DNA of 64,000 nt from Bauldia litoralis (GCA_945882315.1 CAMCWB010000007.1:1-64000); one strand, 5' to 3'. Numbered from the stretch's first letter, positions 19,731-30,680 are shown. Program-made: numbers and translations. Notes: generated from the sequence alone by a model not told the origin.

Positions 19731-19736
19731 CTGCTC

Positions 19737-22337
19737 CTAGAGCGAGCGCGCGATCTCCTCGACGCGGTAGCACTCGATGACGTCGCCGACGCGCATGTCC
19801 TCGTATTTCTCGAAAGCCATGCCGCATTCCTGACCCGACGGCACTTCGCGGACTTCGTCCTTGAAGCGCTTGAGGGTCGAGAGCTTGCCTTCGTGGACGA
19901 CGACGTTTTCGCGGATCAGGCGGACGCCGGCGCCACGCTGGACGACGCCGTCGGTGATACGGCAGCCGGCGATCTTGCCTATCTTCGAGATGTCGAAGAT
20001 CTCGAGGATCAGCGCATTGCCGAGCATCGTCTCGCGGCGTTCCGGAGACAGCAGGCCGGACATCGCCGCCTTCACGTCATCGACGAGATTGTAGATGATG
20101 TTGTAGTAGCGGATTTCGACGCCGTCGGCCTCGGAGGCCGAGCGTGCCTGCGTGTTGGCGCGGACATTGAAGCCGATGATCGCCGCGCCCGAGGAGGCGG
20201 CCAGCGTCACGTCCGACTCGGTGATGCCACCGACGCCGGAATGGATGATGCGGGCGGCAACCTCGTTGGTGCCAAGCGCATCGAGCGCGCCGACGATCGC
20301 CTCGACCGAGCCCTGCACGTCGCCCTTGATGATCAGCGGGAAGGTCTTCAGCCCGGTCGACTGCAACTGGGTCATCATCTGCTCGAGCGAGCCGCGGGCG
20401 CCGGTCATCCGGGCCTGCGCCTTCTCGCGCTTCTGACGGTGGCGGTAGTCGGCGATCTCCCTGGCGCGGGCTTCCGAATCGACGACGGCGAAACGGTCGC
20501 CCGCCTCCGGCGCACCCTGGAAACCCAGAACCTCGACGGGAGTCGACGGGCTGGCGGTCGGAACCTGCGTGCCGTGATCGTCGATCAGCGCGCGGACCCG
20601 GCCCCATTCGGCGCCGGCGACGAGGATGTCGCCGATCTTGAGCGTGCCCTGCTGGACGAGGACCGTGGCGACGGCGCCGCGGCCGCGATCGAGCTGCGCT
20701 TCGATCACCGCGCCTTCGGCTTCGCGATTCGGGTTGGCCTTCAGCTCGAGCACTTCGGCCTGGAGAAGGACGGTTTCGAGCAGGCGGTCGAGATTGGTGC
20801 CCTTCAGCGCCGAAACCTCGACGTCGAGGACGTCGCCGCCCATCGATTCGACGAAGACTTCGTGCTGCAGGAGTTCGGTGCGGACGCGCTGCGGATCGGC
20901 GCCAGGCTTGTCGACCTTGTTGATCGCAACGATGATCGGCACGCCCGCCGCCTTGGCGTGATTGATCGCCTCGATGGTCTGCGGCATGACGCCGTCATCG
21001 GCGGCAACCACCAGGATGACGATGTCGGTGACCTGGGCGCCGCGGGCGCGCATCGCCGTGAAGGCGGCGTGGCCGGGGGTATCGATGAAAGCGATCTTCT
21101 GGCCGTTCAGTTCGACTTGATAGGCGCCGATATGCTGGGTGATGCCGCCGGCTTCGCCCGAGACGACGCTCGTCTTGCGGATCGCGTCGAGAAGCGAGGT
21201 CTTGCCATGGTCGACATGGCCCATGATCGTCACGACCGGAGGACGCGATACGAGATCCGAATCCTGGTCCGGCGCGGCGAAGAGGCCGAGCTCGATATCG
21301 GATTCGGCGACGCGGCGGACCGTATGGCCCATTTCCTCGGCGATGAGCTGTGCCATGTCGGCGTCGATGACGTCGGCGGCCTTGAGGAGATGGCCCTGCT
21401 TCATCAGCAGCTTGATCACCTCGACGGCGCGCTCGCTCATGCGGTTGGCGAGCTCCTGGACTGTGATCGTCTCGGGGATGATCACTTCGCGCATTACTTT
21501 CTCGCGCGGCCCTTCATGGGCGCGGGCGCGTTCACGTTCACGACGACGGCGGATCGAGGCGAGCGAGCGCTCGCGTTCGCTGTCGTCAAGGGCGTTGACC
21601 AGCGTCAGGCGACCGCGGCGGCGATCGTCGACGGCCTTCTTGACCGGCTTCGGATCGGGCGGACGGGCCGTCTTGACCTTGCCGCGAAGAGCGGCACCGG
21701 GACGATCGTCTTCCTCGGCCTCGTTATTGACGGGACGAGCGCCGGGCGCACGCGGCGCCTCGACCGGAATTGGAACAGCCGGCTTCTTTTCTTCCTCGCC
21801 CAAACGGCGGCGGGCCGTGTCCTCGGCGCGATCGCGCAGCGAGGCCTCGGTCTTGTGGCGCGCGTCTTCCTCGCCCCTGCGACGCTCGGCCTCCTCATTC
21901 TCGCGGGCCAGGCGGACATTTTCCTCGGCACGGCGGATCGCGGATTCCTCGGCGGCCTTGCGCTCCTCGGCCTCATTGACCTTGGCATCGGCAAGCGCCC
22001 GGGCGCGGGCATCGATCTCGTCATGCGAGAGCTGGCGCAGGACGAGGCCGGCGCGGGCAGGTGCGGCGGGAGCCGGAGCCGGCTCCGGGCGGGCCGCGAC
22101 AGGCGGCGCCTCGGGCTGGGGCGCACGGACCGGAGCAGGCGCCTCCACCTCCGCCTTCGGCGTTTCGCCGGGCAAGGTTATGCGGCGCTTCTTACGCTCG
22201 ACCTGCACCGTATTGGTGCGGCCGTGCGAGAAGCTCTGGCGCACGGTGTCGCGTTCGACGCCGGGGCGCTTGAGGCTCAGAGGTTTTCTCGGCGCGACGC
22301 TGATCGTCTTATCGCCGGTATTTTTGGTATCGCTCAT
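19737..22337 (-). CDS. infB: Translation initiation factor IF-2
   Basis: 866 aa. The N-terminal third is a charged low-complexity region rich in Ala, Arg and Glu (IF-2 N and associated region). The G domain has GHVDHGKTS (G1), DTPGH (G3) and NKVDKPG (G4), followed by the beta-barrel domains and the fMet-tRNA-binding C domain ([34 protein letters not shown]). It brings initiator tRNA to the 30S subunit. The ATG overlaps the ylxR stop by 4 nt. Confidence 0.98.
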   Translation of the reverse strand: MSDTKNTGDKTISVAPRKPLSLKRPGVERDTVRQSFSHGRTNTVQVERKKRRITLPGETPKAEVEAPAPVRAPQPEAPPVAARPEPAPAPAAPARAGLVLRQLSHDEIDARARALADAKVNEAEERKAAEESAIRRAEENVRLARENEEAERRRGEEDARHKTEASLRDRAEDTARRRLGEEEKKPAVPIPVEAPRAPGARPVNNEAEEDDRPGAALRGKVKTARPPDPKPVKKAVDDRRRGRLTLVNALDDSERERSLASIRRRRERERARAHEGPREKVMREVIIPETITVQELANRMSERAVEVIKLLMKQGHLLKAADVIDADMAQLIAEEMGHTVRRVAESDIELGLFAAPDQDSDLVSRPPVVTIMGHVDHGKTSLLDAIRKTSVVSGEAGGITQHIGAYQVELNGQKIAFIDTPGHAAFTAMRARGAQVTDIVILVVAADDGVMPQTIEAINHAKAAGVPIIVAINKVDKPGADPQRVRTELLQHEVFVESMGGDVLDVEVSALKGTNLDRLLETVLLQAEVLELKANPNREAEGAVIEAQLDRGRGAVATVLVQQGTLKIGDILVAGAEWGRVRALIDDHGTQVPTASPSTPVEVLGFQGAPEAGDRFAVVDSEARAREIADYRHRQKREKAQARMTGARGSLEQMMTQLQSTGLKTFPLIIKGDVQGSVEAIVGALDALGTNEVAARIIHSGVGGITESDVTLAASSGAAIIGFNVRANTQARSASEADGVEIRYYNIIYNLVDDVKAAMSGLLSPERRETMLGNALILEIFDISKIGKIAGCRITDGVVQRGAGVRLIRENVVVHEGKLSTLKRFKDEVREVPSGQECGMAFEKYEDMRVGDVIECYRVEEIARSL

Positions 22338-23011
22338 TCTTCTCGCTGTCCCGGGGACACAATTTCAGTCAATTCGAGTTCGGACGGATCGCGCGCGATG
22401 TCGCCTGCCGGGCGATCTTCGCCGCGAAAGGCGAGCCATGTTTCCACTCGCGCCATCAGGTTCCGGCTGGCCGGGCCGGCAAGAAGTGCAGCATGTATCA
22501 CATTTGGCCTGCCGAAAGCCAAATCCAATTGCTCGCCCGTGAAACAACGGATAACGGCGGGTTTCCCGCCACCCTGCCGACGGTTTGCGGCGGCATTGAG
22601 CTTGGCGACCCCGTCCGGCGCGGCTTCGGCCGCATGGATCAGGGCAATCACGTCTTCCTTAACCAGCGCCGCCTCGACCTTGGCGAAGCCAGCGGTCAGC
22701 GTGCCGGCCTTGCGCGCCATCGACAGGGCGGCCAGCGCTGCGGCCGCAAAACCCTTCTCGACACGGTCGGCCAAGCCAGGCTCGACCTTGACCGGGCCGC
22801 CATGGGCGCGGGCAAAGAGCTTGCGCTTCTCGGCGGTCGCGACGCAATCGGCGCGCGCCGTCACCCACATGCCGCGGCCGGGGAGCCGCCGCCGGAAGTC
22901 GGGAACCACCGCGCCGTCGGGCGCCACGACAAAACGGATCAGCGCGTCCACCGGCGCCGCGGCGCGCGTGACGATGCAGGTCCGTTCAGGGTCTTCGCGC
23001 CCGCTCGGCAA
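22334..23011 (-). CDS. YlxR-family RNA-binding protein with L7Ae-like C-terminal region
   Basis: 225 aa starting at TTG, with GAGG just upstream. The DUF448/YlxR part (about 8-90) shows RTCIVTR and [12 protein letters not shown]; a pelota/L7Ae-like region follows (about 95-190: [22 protein letters not shown]). YlxR proteins are RNA-binding and have been linked to RNase P and transcription control. The nusA-ylxR-infB position is the family's usual one. The final 30 residues show no recognisable motif. Confidence 0.88.
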   Translation of the reverse strand: MPSGREDPERTCIVTRAAAPVDALIRFVVAPDGAVVPDFRRRLPGRGMWVTARADCVATAEKRKLFARAHGGPVKVEPGLADRVEKGFAAAALAALSMARKAGTLTAGFAKVEAALVKEDVIALIHAAEAAPDGVAKLNAAANRRQGGGKPAVIRCFTGEQLDLAFGRPNVIHAALLAGPASRNLMARVETWLAFRGEDRPAGDIARDPSELELTEIVSPGQREE

Positions 23012-23033
23012 GTGGTCCTCGTTCTCCGTCTTT

Positions 23034-24629
23034 TCAAGCCGCCGGTGCCTCGGCCTCTTCTTCGGCAGCCGGAAGGAGGTCTTCCTCGGTGATCCAGCCG
23101 GCCTTGACGCGGGCCGCCATGATCATCGCCTCGGCATCGGGGCGGGCCAGGTCGAAGCCGTCGAGGGCGCCGGCATGGCGGGTCGATTCGCCATCCTTGC
23201 GCTCGCTCCAGCCGATCAGGTCGTCGGCGACGGCGCCGGCGAAATCCTCGACCGTCTTCATGTCGGCCTTGCCGAGCGCGACCAGCATCGCGGTGGTCAT
23301 GCCGGGGATTTCCTTCAGTGCGTCGTCGACGCCGAGCTGACGGCGTTCCTCGTCATGTTCGGCCTCAATGCGGCCGAGATATTCGCGGGCCCGTTCCTGC
23401 AGCTCGGTCGCCGTCTCCTCGTCGAAACCTTCGATGCCGGAGATCTCCTCGAGGTCGATATAGGCGATGTCCTCGACGCTCGAGAAGCCTTCCGAGGCGA
23501 GCAGCTGGGCGACCATCTCGTCGACGTCGAGCGCGGTGGTGAAGAGCTGCGTGCGGTCGTGGAATTCCTTCTGGCGGCGCTCCGACTCTTCCTGCTCGGT
23601 GAGGATGTCGATATCCCAGCCGGTGAGCTGCGAGGCGAGGCGGACATTCTGGCCGCGGCGGCCGATGGCCAGCGAGAGCTGCTCGTCGGGCACGACCACT
23701 TCGATGCGCTCGGCTTCCTCGTCGAGCACGACCTTGGCGACTTCCGCCGGCTGCAGCGCGTTGACGATGAAGGTCGCCGGGTCGTTCGACCACGGAATGA
23801 TGTCGATCTTCTCGCCCTGGAGCTCGTTGACGACGGCCTGGACGCGGCTGCCGCGCATGCCGACGCAGGCGCCGACCGGGTCGATCGAGGAATCGCGCGA
23901 AATGACGGCGATCTTGGCGCGCGAGCCGGGATCGCGGGCGACCGACTTCACCTCGATGATGCCGTCATAGATCTCCGGCACTTCCTGCGCGAAGAGCTTC
24001 GACATGAATTGCGGATGGGTGCGCGACAGGAATATCTGCGGGCCGCGCTGCTCGCGGCGGACGTCGTAGATGTAGGCGCGGATGCGGTCGCCATAGCGGA
24101 AATTCTCGCGCGGGATCAGTTCGTCGCGGCGCACGATGCCCTCGCCGCGGCCGAGATCGACGATGACGTTGCCGTATTCGACGCGCTTGACCTGGCCGTT
24201 GACGATCTCGCCGATGCGATCCTTGTATTCCTCATACTGGCGGTCGCGCTCGGCCTCGCGGACCTTCTGGACGATAACCTGCTTGGCCGACTGGGCGGCG
24301 ATGCGGCCGAAATCCATGGGCGGTAGCGGCTCGGCGATGAAGTCGCCGACCTGGGCGGCGGGATTGCGGCCCCGCGCCTCGTCGAGCGAAATCTCGATCG
24401 CTGCGTTCTCGACCGCATCGGCGACGCGCAGCAGGCGCTGCAGCTTGATCTCGCCGGTCTTGGGATTGATCTCGGCGCGGATGTCGGTCTCCGAGCCGTA
24501 GCGCGAGCGCGCCGCTTTCTGGATCGCGTCCTCCATGGCGGCAACGACGATCATGCGGTCGATGCCCTTTTCCCGGGCGACCGCGTCGGCGATCTGCAGG
24601 AGCTCCAGTCGGTTTGCACTGACGGCCAT
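23034..24629 (-). CDS. nusA: Transcription termination/antitermination factor NusA
   Basis: 531 aa. Domains in order: the N-terminal RNA polymerase-binding domain ([20 protein letters not shown]), S1 ([20 protein letters not shown]), KH1 ([20 protein letters not shown]), KH2 ([20 protein letters not shown]) and C-terminal helical repeats ending in a Glu/Ala-rich tail. NusA regulates pausing, termination and antitermination. It follows rimP by 26 nt and is under the leader hairpin at 25271-25309. Confidence 0.98.
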   Translation of the reverse strand: MAVSANRLELLQIADAVAREKGIDRMIVVAAMEDAIQKAARSRYGSETDIRAEINPKTGEIKLQRLLRVADAVENAAIEISLDEARGRNPAAQVGDFIAEPLPPMDFGRIAAQSAKQVIVQKVREAERDRQYEEYKDRIGEIVNGQVKRVEYGNVIVDLGRGEGIVRRDELIPRENFRYGDRIRAYIYDVRREQRGPQIFLSRTHPQFMSKLFAQEVPEIYDGIIEVKSVARDPGSRAKIAVISRDSSIDPVGACVGMRGSRVQAVVNELQGEKIDIIPWSNDPATFIVNALQPAEVAKVVLDEEAERIEVVVPDEQLSLAIGRRGQNVRLASQLTGWDIDILTEQEESERRQKEFHDRTQLFTTALDVDEMVAQLLASEGFSSVEDIAYIDLEEISGIEGFDEETATELQERAREYLGRIEAEHDEERRQLGVDDALKEIPGMTTAMLVALGKADMKTVEDFAGAVADDLIGWSERKDGESTRHAGALDGFDLARPDAEAMIMAARVKAGWITEEDLLPAAEEEAEAPAA

Positions 24630-24655
24630 AATGGCTTTCTCCTAGGGCCGGGCGC

Positions 24656-25237
24656 TCAGGCGCCGGCGTTATTCTGTTCACGCGCCTTCCGCTTCTCCTT
24701 GCGGAGCGTCTCGCGGACAAGCGCATCGGTGAGGACGAGGCGAGCTTCGCCGATATCGGCAAGGCGGATCGATACGGTCTCTGGCTCGGCAAGCGCCGAC
24801 TTGGCTTCGATCTCGAGCCTGACGCTGTCGCCGTCGAGGCCGGCGAGCGTGCCCTTGTAACGCTTGCGGCCATCGACCGGGCGTTCGAGCTCGATCTTGG
24901 TGACGTGGCCCGACCAGCGCTCGAAATCCGAGCGGCGGACCAGCGGACGGTCGATGCCGGGCGAGGAGACTTCGAGATGATACTCGCGGTCAATCGGATC
25001 CTCGGTATCGAGGGTCGGCGACAGGTCGCGCGACAGGATCTCGCAATCCTCGACCGTCATGGTGCCGTCCGGCTTCTCGGCCATGATCTGCAGCGTGGTG
25101 CCGTTCATCGCCGATAATTTTATGCGCACGAGCCTATAGCCGAGGCCGGCGGCAACCGGCTCGACAATATGGGCGATGCGGGCCTCGAGGCCCGTCTCGG
25201 TGATGATGCGCTCTTCGCCGTCGTCGGTATCGGACAA
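24656..25237 (-). CDS. rimP: Ribosome maturation factor RimP
   Basis: 193 aa if the TTG at 25237 is used; CAGGGA lies 6 nt upstream of it. Another in-frame TTG at 25267 abuts the leader hairpin and has no ribosome site. Family motifs are [27 protein letters not shown] and [14 protein letters not shown]. RimP helps 30S maturation. The C-terminus is lysine/arginine-rich ([15 protein letters not shown]). It is the first gene of the operon. Confidence 0.93.
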   Translation of the reverse strand: MSDTDDGEERIITETGLEARIAHIVEPVAAGLGYRLVRIKLSAMNGTTLQIMAEKPDGTMTVEDCEILSRDLSPTLDTEDPIDREYHLEVSSPGIDRPLVRRSDFERWSGHVTKIELERPVDGRKRYKGTLAGLDGDSVRLEIEAKSALAEPETVSIRLADIGEARLVLTDALVRETLRKEKRKAREQNNAGA

Positions 25238-25270
25238 GGCAAATCCCTGCCTGGGACCGGTTCGCAAAGC

Positions 25271-25309
25271 AAAAGGAGTGGGGCAGCGGGGACCCGGAGG
25301 CTCCCACTC
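25271..25309 (-). promoter_or_regulatory. Attenuator-like hairpin in the rimP-nusA-infB leader
   Basis: On the minus strand an outer 7-bp stem GAGTGGG/CCCACTC (positions 25303-25309 and 25276-25282) encloses a smaller CGGG/CCCG hairpin and is followed by CTTTTGCTTTG. It lies between the candidate promoter and the rimP start, where autoregulation by NusA-dependent termination would act. Confidence 0.5.
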
Positions 25310-25342
25310 TCTAACGAACCGATCGTTTGAGATGATGGCAGC

Positions 25343-25371
25343 GATATAGTCCGAACGGCGGCCGAAAGCAA
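25343..25371 (-). promoter_or_regulatory. Sigma70-type promoter of the rimP-nusA operon
   Basis: On the minus strand, TTGCTT (25366-25371) and TATATC (25343-25348) are exactly 17 bp apart. A start near 25336 would give a leader of about 100 nt. Confidence 0.6.
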
Positions 25372-25392
25372 GACGGCCCCCGCGGCGTGCCT

Positions 25393-26559
25393 TCAGCCGC
25401 GGAAGGCGTCGGGCGAAAAGAGCCGCCAGCTCCGCGGCAGGACGACGACGCGATTGCCCTTCTGGCCGGCGGTTTCGGCGCCGACATCGATCTCGATGCG
25501 GTGGCGCTGCGGGCCGACCTCGATGGCGAGCCGGCGGGTCGCACCGTGGCGGAGCTCGGAGACGACGAGCCCGGCTATGCCGCCGGCGCCCTCGCCGGTG
25601 AATTCGATGTCATGCGGGCGGAAGGCAAGCATGCGCGGGCCGTCGGCCTCGCCGGTGCTGGCGAGGTCCAGCGCCCGGTCGTCGAGGAAGATCTTGCCGG
25701 ATTCGACCCGGACCGGCAGCGCGTTGGTCTCGCCGATGAAGCCGGCGACGAAGGGGGTTGCCGGCGCGTCGTAGATCTCGTCCGGCGTGCCGATCTGCTC
25801 GATGCGGCCCTTGTTGAGGACGGCGACGCGGTCGGCCAGTTCCAGCGCCTCGTCCTGGTCATGGGTGACGAAGACCGTCGTATGGCCGGTCCGGTCGTGG
25901 ATCTCGCGGAGCCAGCGGCGGAGATCCTTGCGGACCTTCGCGTCGAGCGCCCCGAAAGGCTCGTCGAGGAGGAGGATGCGAGGCTCGATGGCGAGCGCGC
26001 GGGCGAGCGCGACACGCTGGCGCTGGCCGCCGGAAAGCTGGGCCGGATAGCGCTTGCCGAGATCGGTGAGCTGGACCAGATCGAGAAGCTCGTCGACGCG
26101 CTTCTTGATGGCGGCCTTTGCCGGTCGTCTCTTCGCCGGCCGCACCGACAGGCCGAAGGCGATGTTGTCGTGGACGGTCATGTGGCGGAAGAGGGCGTAG
26201 CTCTGGAAGACGAAGCCGACATTGCGCTCCTGGACCGACAGGCCCAGCGCATCTTCGGCGCCGAACAGTACGCGGCCCTCGCTCGGGAAGTCGAGGCCGC
26301 CGAGGATGCGGAGCAGCGTCGTCTTGCCGGAGCCCGACGGGCCGAGCAGCGCGACGAGTTCGCCTGAGGCGATCTTCAGCGAGACGCCATGCAGCGCAGC
26401 GGTATCGCCGAAGCTCCGCGCGACATTCTCGACAGTGACGTCCACCTGCTTACCCCAAGTACCGGCCAGCGGCCGCAGACCTTCCGCGGCAGCGATGCGG
26501 GCATGGGCTGAACCAAGCCCGGCGCGGATATTCAAATCGTTTCCGGTAACGGCGTCCAT
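25393..26559 (-). CDS. cysA: Sulfate/thiosulfate ABC transporter ATP-binding protein
   Basis: 388 aa. An N-terminal extension of about 38 residues precedes the usual CysA start ([14 protein letters not shown]), where a GTG could be an alternative start. Walker [10 protein letters not shown], the Q loop [13 protein letters not shown], signature [16 protein letters not shown], Walker [13 protein letters not shown] and the H-loop [13 protein letters not shown] are all intact, and a TOBE-like C-terminal domain follows. It powers sulfate import by CysTW. Last gene of the sbp-cysT-cysW-cysA operon. Confidence 0.95.
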   Translation of the reverse strand: MDAVTGNDLNIRAGLGSAHARIAAAEGLRPLAGTWGKQVDVTVENVARSFGDTAALHGVSLKIASGELVALLGPSGSGKTTLLRILGGLDFPSEGRVLFGAEDALGLSVQERNVGFVFQSYALFRHMTVHDNIAFGLSVRPAKRRPAKAAIKKRVDELLDLVQLTDLGKRYPAQLSGGQRQRVALARALAIEPRILLLDEPFGALDAKVRKDLRRWLREIHDRTGHTTVFVTHDQDEALELADRVAVLNKGRIEQIGTPDEIYDAPATPFVAGFIGETNALPVRVESGKIFLDDRALDLASTGEADGPRMLAFRPHDIEFTGEGAGGIAGLVVSELRHGATRRLAIEVGPQRHRIEIDVGAETAGQKGNRVVVLPRSWRLFSPDAFRG

Positions 26560-26587
26560 GTCTTCGTTCCGTTTTTCTTGCAGGCGT

Positions 26588-27466
26588 TCAACGGCGGATG
26601 GCGGCGATCTCGCCGGAGAAGCGCCATTCCAGGAAAGTCTTCAACCCGAGCGTGATGAGGGCCAGCATCGCAAGCAGCGAGGCGACGGCGAAAGCGGCGA
26701 CCGCCATGTACTCATTGTAGAGAATCTCGACATGCAGCGGCATGGTGTTGGTCTGGCCGCGGATCTTGCCGGAGACCACCGCGACGGCGCCGAACTCGCC
26801 CATGGCGCGGGCGTTGCCGAGAAGCACGCCGTAAAGCAGCGCCCATTTCACATTGGGCAAGGTGACCCGGAAGAAGGTCTGCCAGCCGCCGGCGCCGAGC
26901 GAAATCGCTGCTTCCTCGTCGGTCGTGCCCTGCTCCTGCATCAGCGGGATCAGTTCCCGGGCAACGAAGGGGAAGGTGACGAAGATCGTGGCGAGGACGA
27001 TGCCGGGCACGGCGAAGATGATCTGGATGCCCTGGCTCTGCAGCCACGGACCGAAGAAGCCCTGCGCCCCGAAGAGAAGCACATAGATCAGGCCGGAGGT
27101 GACCGGCGAGACCGAGAAGGGCAGGTCGATCAGCGTGATCAGGAAGCTCTTGCCCTTGAAGTCGAATTTGGCGATCGCCCAGGCCGCGGCGACGCCGAAG
27201 ACCAGATTGGCAGGCACCGCGATCGCGGCGACAAGCAGCGTCAGCCTTATGGCCGCAAGCGCATCCTTCTCGCCCAGCGCCGCCCAGTAGGGTCCGAAGC
27301 CGGTGCGGAACGCCTCGTAGAAAACGCTAACCAGCGGCAACAGGAGGAAGATGCCGAGAAGGGCGACCGCGATCGCGATCAGGACGACGCGAACGAAAAG
27401 CCCCTCGGAGATGACCTCGCGGCGGCGCGGCGCGCCCACGGGCGGGACGAGTGCGACGTCAGCCAT
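26588..27466 (-). CDS. cysW: Sulfate ABC transporter permease CysW
   Basis: 292 aa from the ATG of [11 protein letters not shown]. Six hydrophobic segments are visible, with the binding-protein-dependent permease (EAA) loop at [41 protein letters not shown] and the [15 protein letters not shown] region mark it as CysW rather than CysT. It overlaps the cysT stop by 8 nt. Confidence 0.95.
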   Translation of the reverse strand: MADVALVPPVGAPRRREVISEGLFVRVVLIAIAVALLGIFLLLPLVSVFYEAFRTGFGPYWAALGEKDALAAIRLTLLVAAIAVPANLVFGVAAAWAIAKFDFKGKSFLITLIDLPFSVSPVTSGLIYVLLFGAQGFFGPWLQSQGIQIIFAVPGIVLATIFVTFPFVARELIPLMQEQGTTDEEAAISLGAGGWQTFFRVTLPNVKWALLYGVLLGNARAMGEFGAVAVVSGKIRGQTNTMPLHVEILYNEYMAVAAFAVASLLAMLALITLGLKTFLEWRFSGEIAAIRR

Positions 27467-28307
27467 TGGAGAGACCTCGCCGCGACCAGGCCTGGAGGAG
27501 GTTGATGACCAGCAACAGAACGAAGGAGATCGCCAGCATGATCGAGGCAATCGCGGTCGCTGCCGGATAGTTGAATTCGGTCAGCTTGATGACGATGAGC
27601 AGCGGCGCGATCTCCGACACGAAAGGGATATTGCCGGCGATGAAAATAACCGAGCCGTATTCGCCGATGGCACGGGCGAGCGCCAGCGCGAAGCCGGTCA
27701 GGAGGGCCGGCAGCAGCGCCGGCAGGATGACTTTGCGGAACGTCTGGAAGCGCCGGGCGCCGAGCGTCGCCGCCGCCTCCTCGACCTCGCGGTCGAGATC
27801 TTCCAGCACCGGCTGCACCGTGCGGACGATGAAGGGCAGACCGATGAAGGTCAGGGCGATCAGGATGCCGATCGGCGTGTAGGCGATCTTGATGCCGAAC
27901 GGCTTCACGAGCTCGCCGATCCAGCCATTCGGCGCGTAGAGCGCGGTGAGTGCGATTCCGGCCACCGCGGTCGGCAGCGCGAAGGGGAGGTCGATGAAGG
28001 CATCGAGAAGCTTGCGGCCGGGAAACTCGTAGCGGACCAGGACCCAGGCGACGATCAGGCCGAAGACCGCGTTGATCGCGGCGGCGGCGAAGGAGATGCC
28101 GAAAGAGACCTTCAACGCGGCGATGGTCCGCGGATCGGTGGCGATCCGCCAGAATTCCGGCCAGCCGAGCGACGCCGTCTTGAGGACGAGGGCGGCCAGC
28201 GGAATCAGAACGATGAGACTGAGATAGGCCAACGTGAAGCCGAGCGCCAACCCGAAGCCCGGGATGACGCTCGGTTTCTTCAACGCGCCTTGGGAGGAAG
28301 CGCGCAT
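27459..28307 (-). CDS. cysT: Sulfate ABC transporter permease CysT (CysU)
   Basis: 282 aa from the ATG of MRASSQGALKKPSVIPGFG, 7 nt after the sbp stop; the open frame extends into sbp without purpose. Six transmembrane segments are visible, with the EAA loop EEAAATLGARRFQTFRKVILPALLPAL and ARAIGEYGSVIFIAGN. It forms the inner-membrane channel with CysW. Confidence 0.95.
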   Translation of the reverse strand: MRASSQGALKKPSVIPGFGLALGFTLAYLSLIVLIPLAALVLKTASLGWPEFWRIATDPRTIAALKVSFGISFAAAAINAVFGLIVAWVLVRYEFPGRKLLDAFIDLPFALPTAVAGIALTALYAPNGWIGELVKPFGIKIAYTPIGILIALTFIGLPFIVRTVQPVLEDLDREVEEAAATLGARRFQTFRKVILPALLPALLTGFALALARAIGEYGSVIFIAGNIPFVSEIAPLLIVIKLTEFNYPAATAIASIMLAISFVLLLVINLLQAWSRRGLSNG

Positions 28308-28314
28308 GCGAACT

Positions 28315-29340
28315 CTATTTCGTGGGTTGATAGATCTTGTCGAAGATGCCGCCATCGGCGAAGAACTTCGGCGTCACTTCTTTCCAGCCGCCGAAAAGCG
28401 GATCGGCGATCGTGACGAGATTCACCTCAGGGAAGCGCTTGAGGTCTTCCGGATCGGCGAGCTCGGGCAACGCCGGCCAGTAGAAGTTCTTGGCAATCAG
28501 CTTCTGGCCGACATCGGTGTAGAGATATTCGAGATAGGCCTGCGCCACCTCGCGGGTGCCCTTCGCGTCGACATTCTTGTCGACCACCGCGACCGGCGGC
28601 TCGGCCTTGATCGAGGTGGGCGGAACCACGATGTCGAACTTGTCGGGACCCAGCTCGTTGACGGCGAGGAAAGCCTCGTTCTCCCAAGCGAGAAGCACAT
28701 CGCCGATCTCGCGTTCGACGAAAGTGGTGGTCGAGCCCCTGGCTCCGGAGTCGAGGACCGGGACGTGCTTGTAGACCGCGGTCACGAACTCGACGTTCTT
28801 GGCTTCGTCGCCACCAAACTTGGTGTTGGCCCAGTCCCAGGCCGCGAGGAAGTTCCACTGTGCCCCGCCCGAGGTCTTCGGGTTCGGCGTGATGACCTCG
28901 ACACCGTCCTTGATCAGGTCGCCCCAGTCGAGAATGCCTTTCGGGTTGCCCTTGCGGACCAGGAAAACGATCGTCGATGTATAGGGCGTCGAGTTGTGCT
29001 GGAGCTTGGACCGCCAATCGGTCGCCAGGAGGCCGGCCGCGGCGACCTTGTTGATGTCGCCTTCGAGGGCGAGCGTGACGACGTCGGCCTTGAGACCGTC
29101 GATGACGGCGCGGGCCTGGGCGCCGGAGCCGGCATGCGACTGCTCGATTGTCACGGTGTCGCCGGTTTTTTCCTTCCAGTAAGCCGCGAAAGCCTCGTCA
29201 TAGGCTTTGTAGAGCTCACGGGTCGGATCGTAGGACACGTTGAGAATGGTCTGATCGGCGGCCGAGGCCGGCGCCATCATGCCGAAGCCGGTGATCGCTA
29301 GAGCGGCGGCGAGGGTTCGAAATCTGGTCTGGCGGGTCAC
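28315..29340 (-). CDS. sbp: Periplasmic sulfate-binding protein
   Basis: 341 aa starting at GTG with GGGAG upstream. A signal peptide (about 28 residues) ends in the signal peptidase I site APASA-AD. The mature protein shows NVSYDPTRELYKAY, QSHAGSGAQARAVIDGL and TPNPKTSGGAQWNFL, the anion-binding loops of the Sbp/CysP family. First gene of the sulfate uptake operon. The 110-bp gap upstream shows no operator I can name. Confidence 0.95.
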   Translation of the reverse strand: MTRQTRFRTLAAALAITGFGMMAPASAADQTILNVSYDPTRELYKAYDEAFAAYWKEKTGDTVTIEQSHAGSGAQARAVIDGLKADVVTLALEGDINKVAAAGLLATDWRSKLQHNSTPYTSTIVFLVRKGNPKGILDWGDLIKDGVEVITPNPKTSGGAQWNFLAAWDWANTKFGGDEAKNVEFVTAVYKHVPVLDSGARGSTTTFVEREIGDVLLAWENEAFLAVNELGPDKFDIVVPPTSIKAEPPVAVVDKNVDAKGTREVAQAYLEYLYTDVGQKLIAKNFYWPALPELADPEDLKRFPEVNLVTIADPLFGGWKEVTPKFFADGGIFDKIYQPTK

Positions 29341-29450
29341 GGCAGAGCTCCCTGTTTGAACACCCCACTATCTCGACAGAGTTAATCGCCTTTCACAACG
29401 CGCCAGCATGCGAAGATTCGTGCTTCGTTAGGACAGGATTTCAAAAAAGC

Positions 29451-29924
29451 CTATTCGGCAGGAACCATTTCGCGATCGGGGCCTGCTATGGCTGGACCCT
29501 TGGAAATTGTTTCAGGATCGCGCAGGGCCTCGGCGAGCGTCGTCCCCTCCAGCAGAAGGAGCTGCGCGCTATAAGTATCGGCGAAGAGCCGGCGCACGAA
29601 GCAGGTCTTCTCGTCGGCACAATCGGTGCAGCGTCGATAGGCCGTGCGCGAGATGCAAGGCAGCGGCGCAATCGGGCCGTCGATGGCGCGCAGCACGTTG
29701 CCGATGGTGATGTCTTCCGGCCGCTTGATGATGACATAGCCCCCGGCCCGGCCGCGGCGGCTGGCGACGATGCCGGCCCGTTTGAGGTCGAGGAGGATGT
29801 GCTCGAGGAATTTCCGCGGGACCGCCGCTTCGGAAGCAATCTCCTCGATCTGCACAGAATCGCCCTTGCGCTCGGCCAGTTCGGCGAGCGCCTTGAAGGC
29901 GTATTTGGCTTTCTGGGAGATCAT
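29451..29924 (-). CDS. Rrf2-family regulator with four-cysteine cluster
   Basis: 157 aa. The winged-helix start is MISQKAKYAFKALAELAER, and the helix PRKFLEHILLDLKRAGIV precedes the wing GRAGGYVI. The segment PCISRTAYRRCTDCADEKTC contains four cysteines, suited to an iron-sulfur cluster. Rrf2 proteins include IscR, RirA and cysteine regulators such as CymR. Its place just upstream of the sulfate operon, in the same orientation, suggests control of sulfur assimilation, but this is inference. Confidence 0.85.
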   Translation of the reverse strand: MISQKAKYAFKALAELAERKGDSVQIEEIASEAAVPRKFLEHILLDLKRAGIVASRRGRAGGYVIIKRPEDITIGNVLRAIDGPIAPLPCISRTAYRRCTDCADEKTCFVRRLFADTYSAQLLLLEGTTLAEALRDPETISKGPAIAGPDREMVPAE

Positions 29925-29996
29925 CTACGGCGACCGACGGGCGAATTGCTGGGCTATACGCCCAAAATACCCATGTGGGAATGAATTATCCGTGCA

Positions 29997-30680
29997 TCAA
30001 CGCCGCCGGAAGGCAAGGTAAGCCGGCTTGCGGCCTTCTGCAAAGGCCTTCCGCTCGTAGCGCGTCCCCGGCCAGCCCGGAAAGGGCAGCCGCCAGTCGT
30101 CGGCGCGCTCCGCCGTCCAGTCGAATTCCGGCCGGACCACGACGTGGCGGAGCGTCCAGTCGACATAGGATTCGATATCCGAGGCAAACCGGAACAGGCC
30201 GCCCGGCACGAGGCCGCGGGCAAAACGGTCGAGGTTTTCGCGGCTGACGAAGCGGCGCTTCCAGTGGCGCTTCTTCGGCCAGGGGTCGGGATAGAAGAGG
30301 TCGATGCGGTCCAGCGCTGCCGCCGGCAGCCAATCGAGAAGCTCCGCCGCATCGCTGCCGAACAGGCGGACATTGCCGAGCTTCTTCTCCGAGACAGCGG
30401 CGACCGCCTTGGCCATGCCGTTCAGGAAGGGCTCGGCGCCGATGAAGCCGATATCGGGCCGCGCCTCGGCCTCGTGAACCAGGTGCTCGCCGCCGCCGAA
30501 GCCGATCTCGAGCCGGAAGGCCGAGACCGGCGATTCGAACAGGCCGGCGAGGGTCCCCGAAAATGGCGTGCCGATATCGACGAGGAGCGCCGGCAGGCGC
30601 TCCGCCATCAGGTCGGTGCGGCGGGCGGAGAGCGGCTTGCCCTTCCGCCTGCCCCAGAGCGAGTCGCGCCGCCCGGTCAT
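29997..30680 (-). CDS. trmB: tRNA (guanine(46)-N7)-methyltransferase
   Basis: 227 aa. The SAM-binding motif is LEIGFGGGEH, followed by IGAEPFLNGMAKAV, and the family motif is LFYPDPWPKKRHWKRRF. It uses SAM to methylate G46 in the tRNA variable loop. It starts 23 nt after metK in the same direction, so enzyme and SAM supply are probably co-transcribed. Confidence 0.96.
   Translation of the reverse strand: MTGRRDSLWGRRKGKPLSARRTDLMAERLPALLVDIGTPFSGTLAGLFESPVSAFRLEIGFGGGEHLVHEAEARPDIGFIGAEPFLNGMAKAVAAVSEKKLGNVRLFGSDAAELLDWLPAAALDRIDLFYPDPWPKKRHWKRRFVSRENLDRFARGLVPGGLFRFASDIESYVDWTLRHVVVRPEFDWTAERADDWRLPFPGWPGTRYERKAFAEGRKPAYLAFRRR

Noticed and set aside
19695-24326. 1543-codon plus-strand open frame
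   Set aside because: It lies opposite infB, ylxR and nusA, all clear minus-strand genes; Asp/Ala/Gly/Arg-rich sequence without domains.
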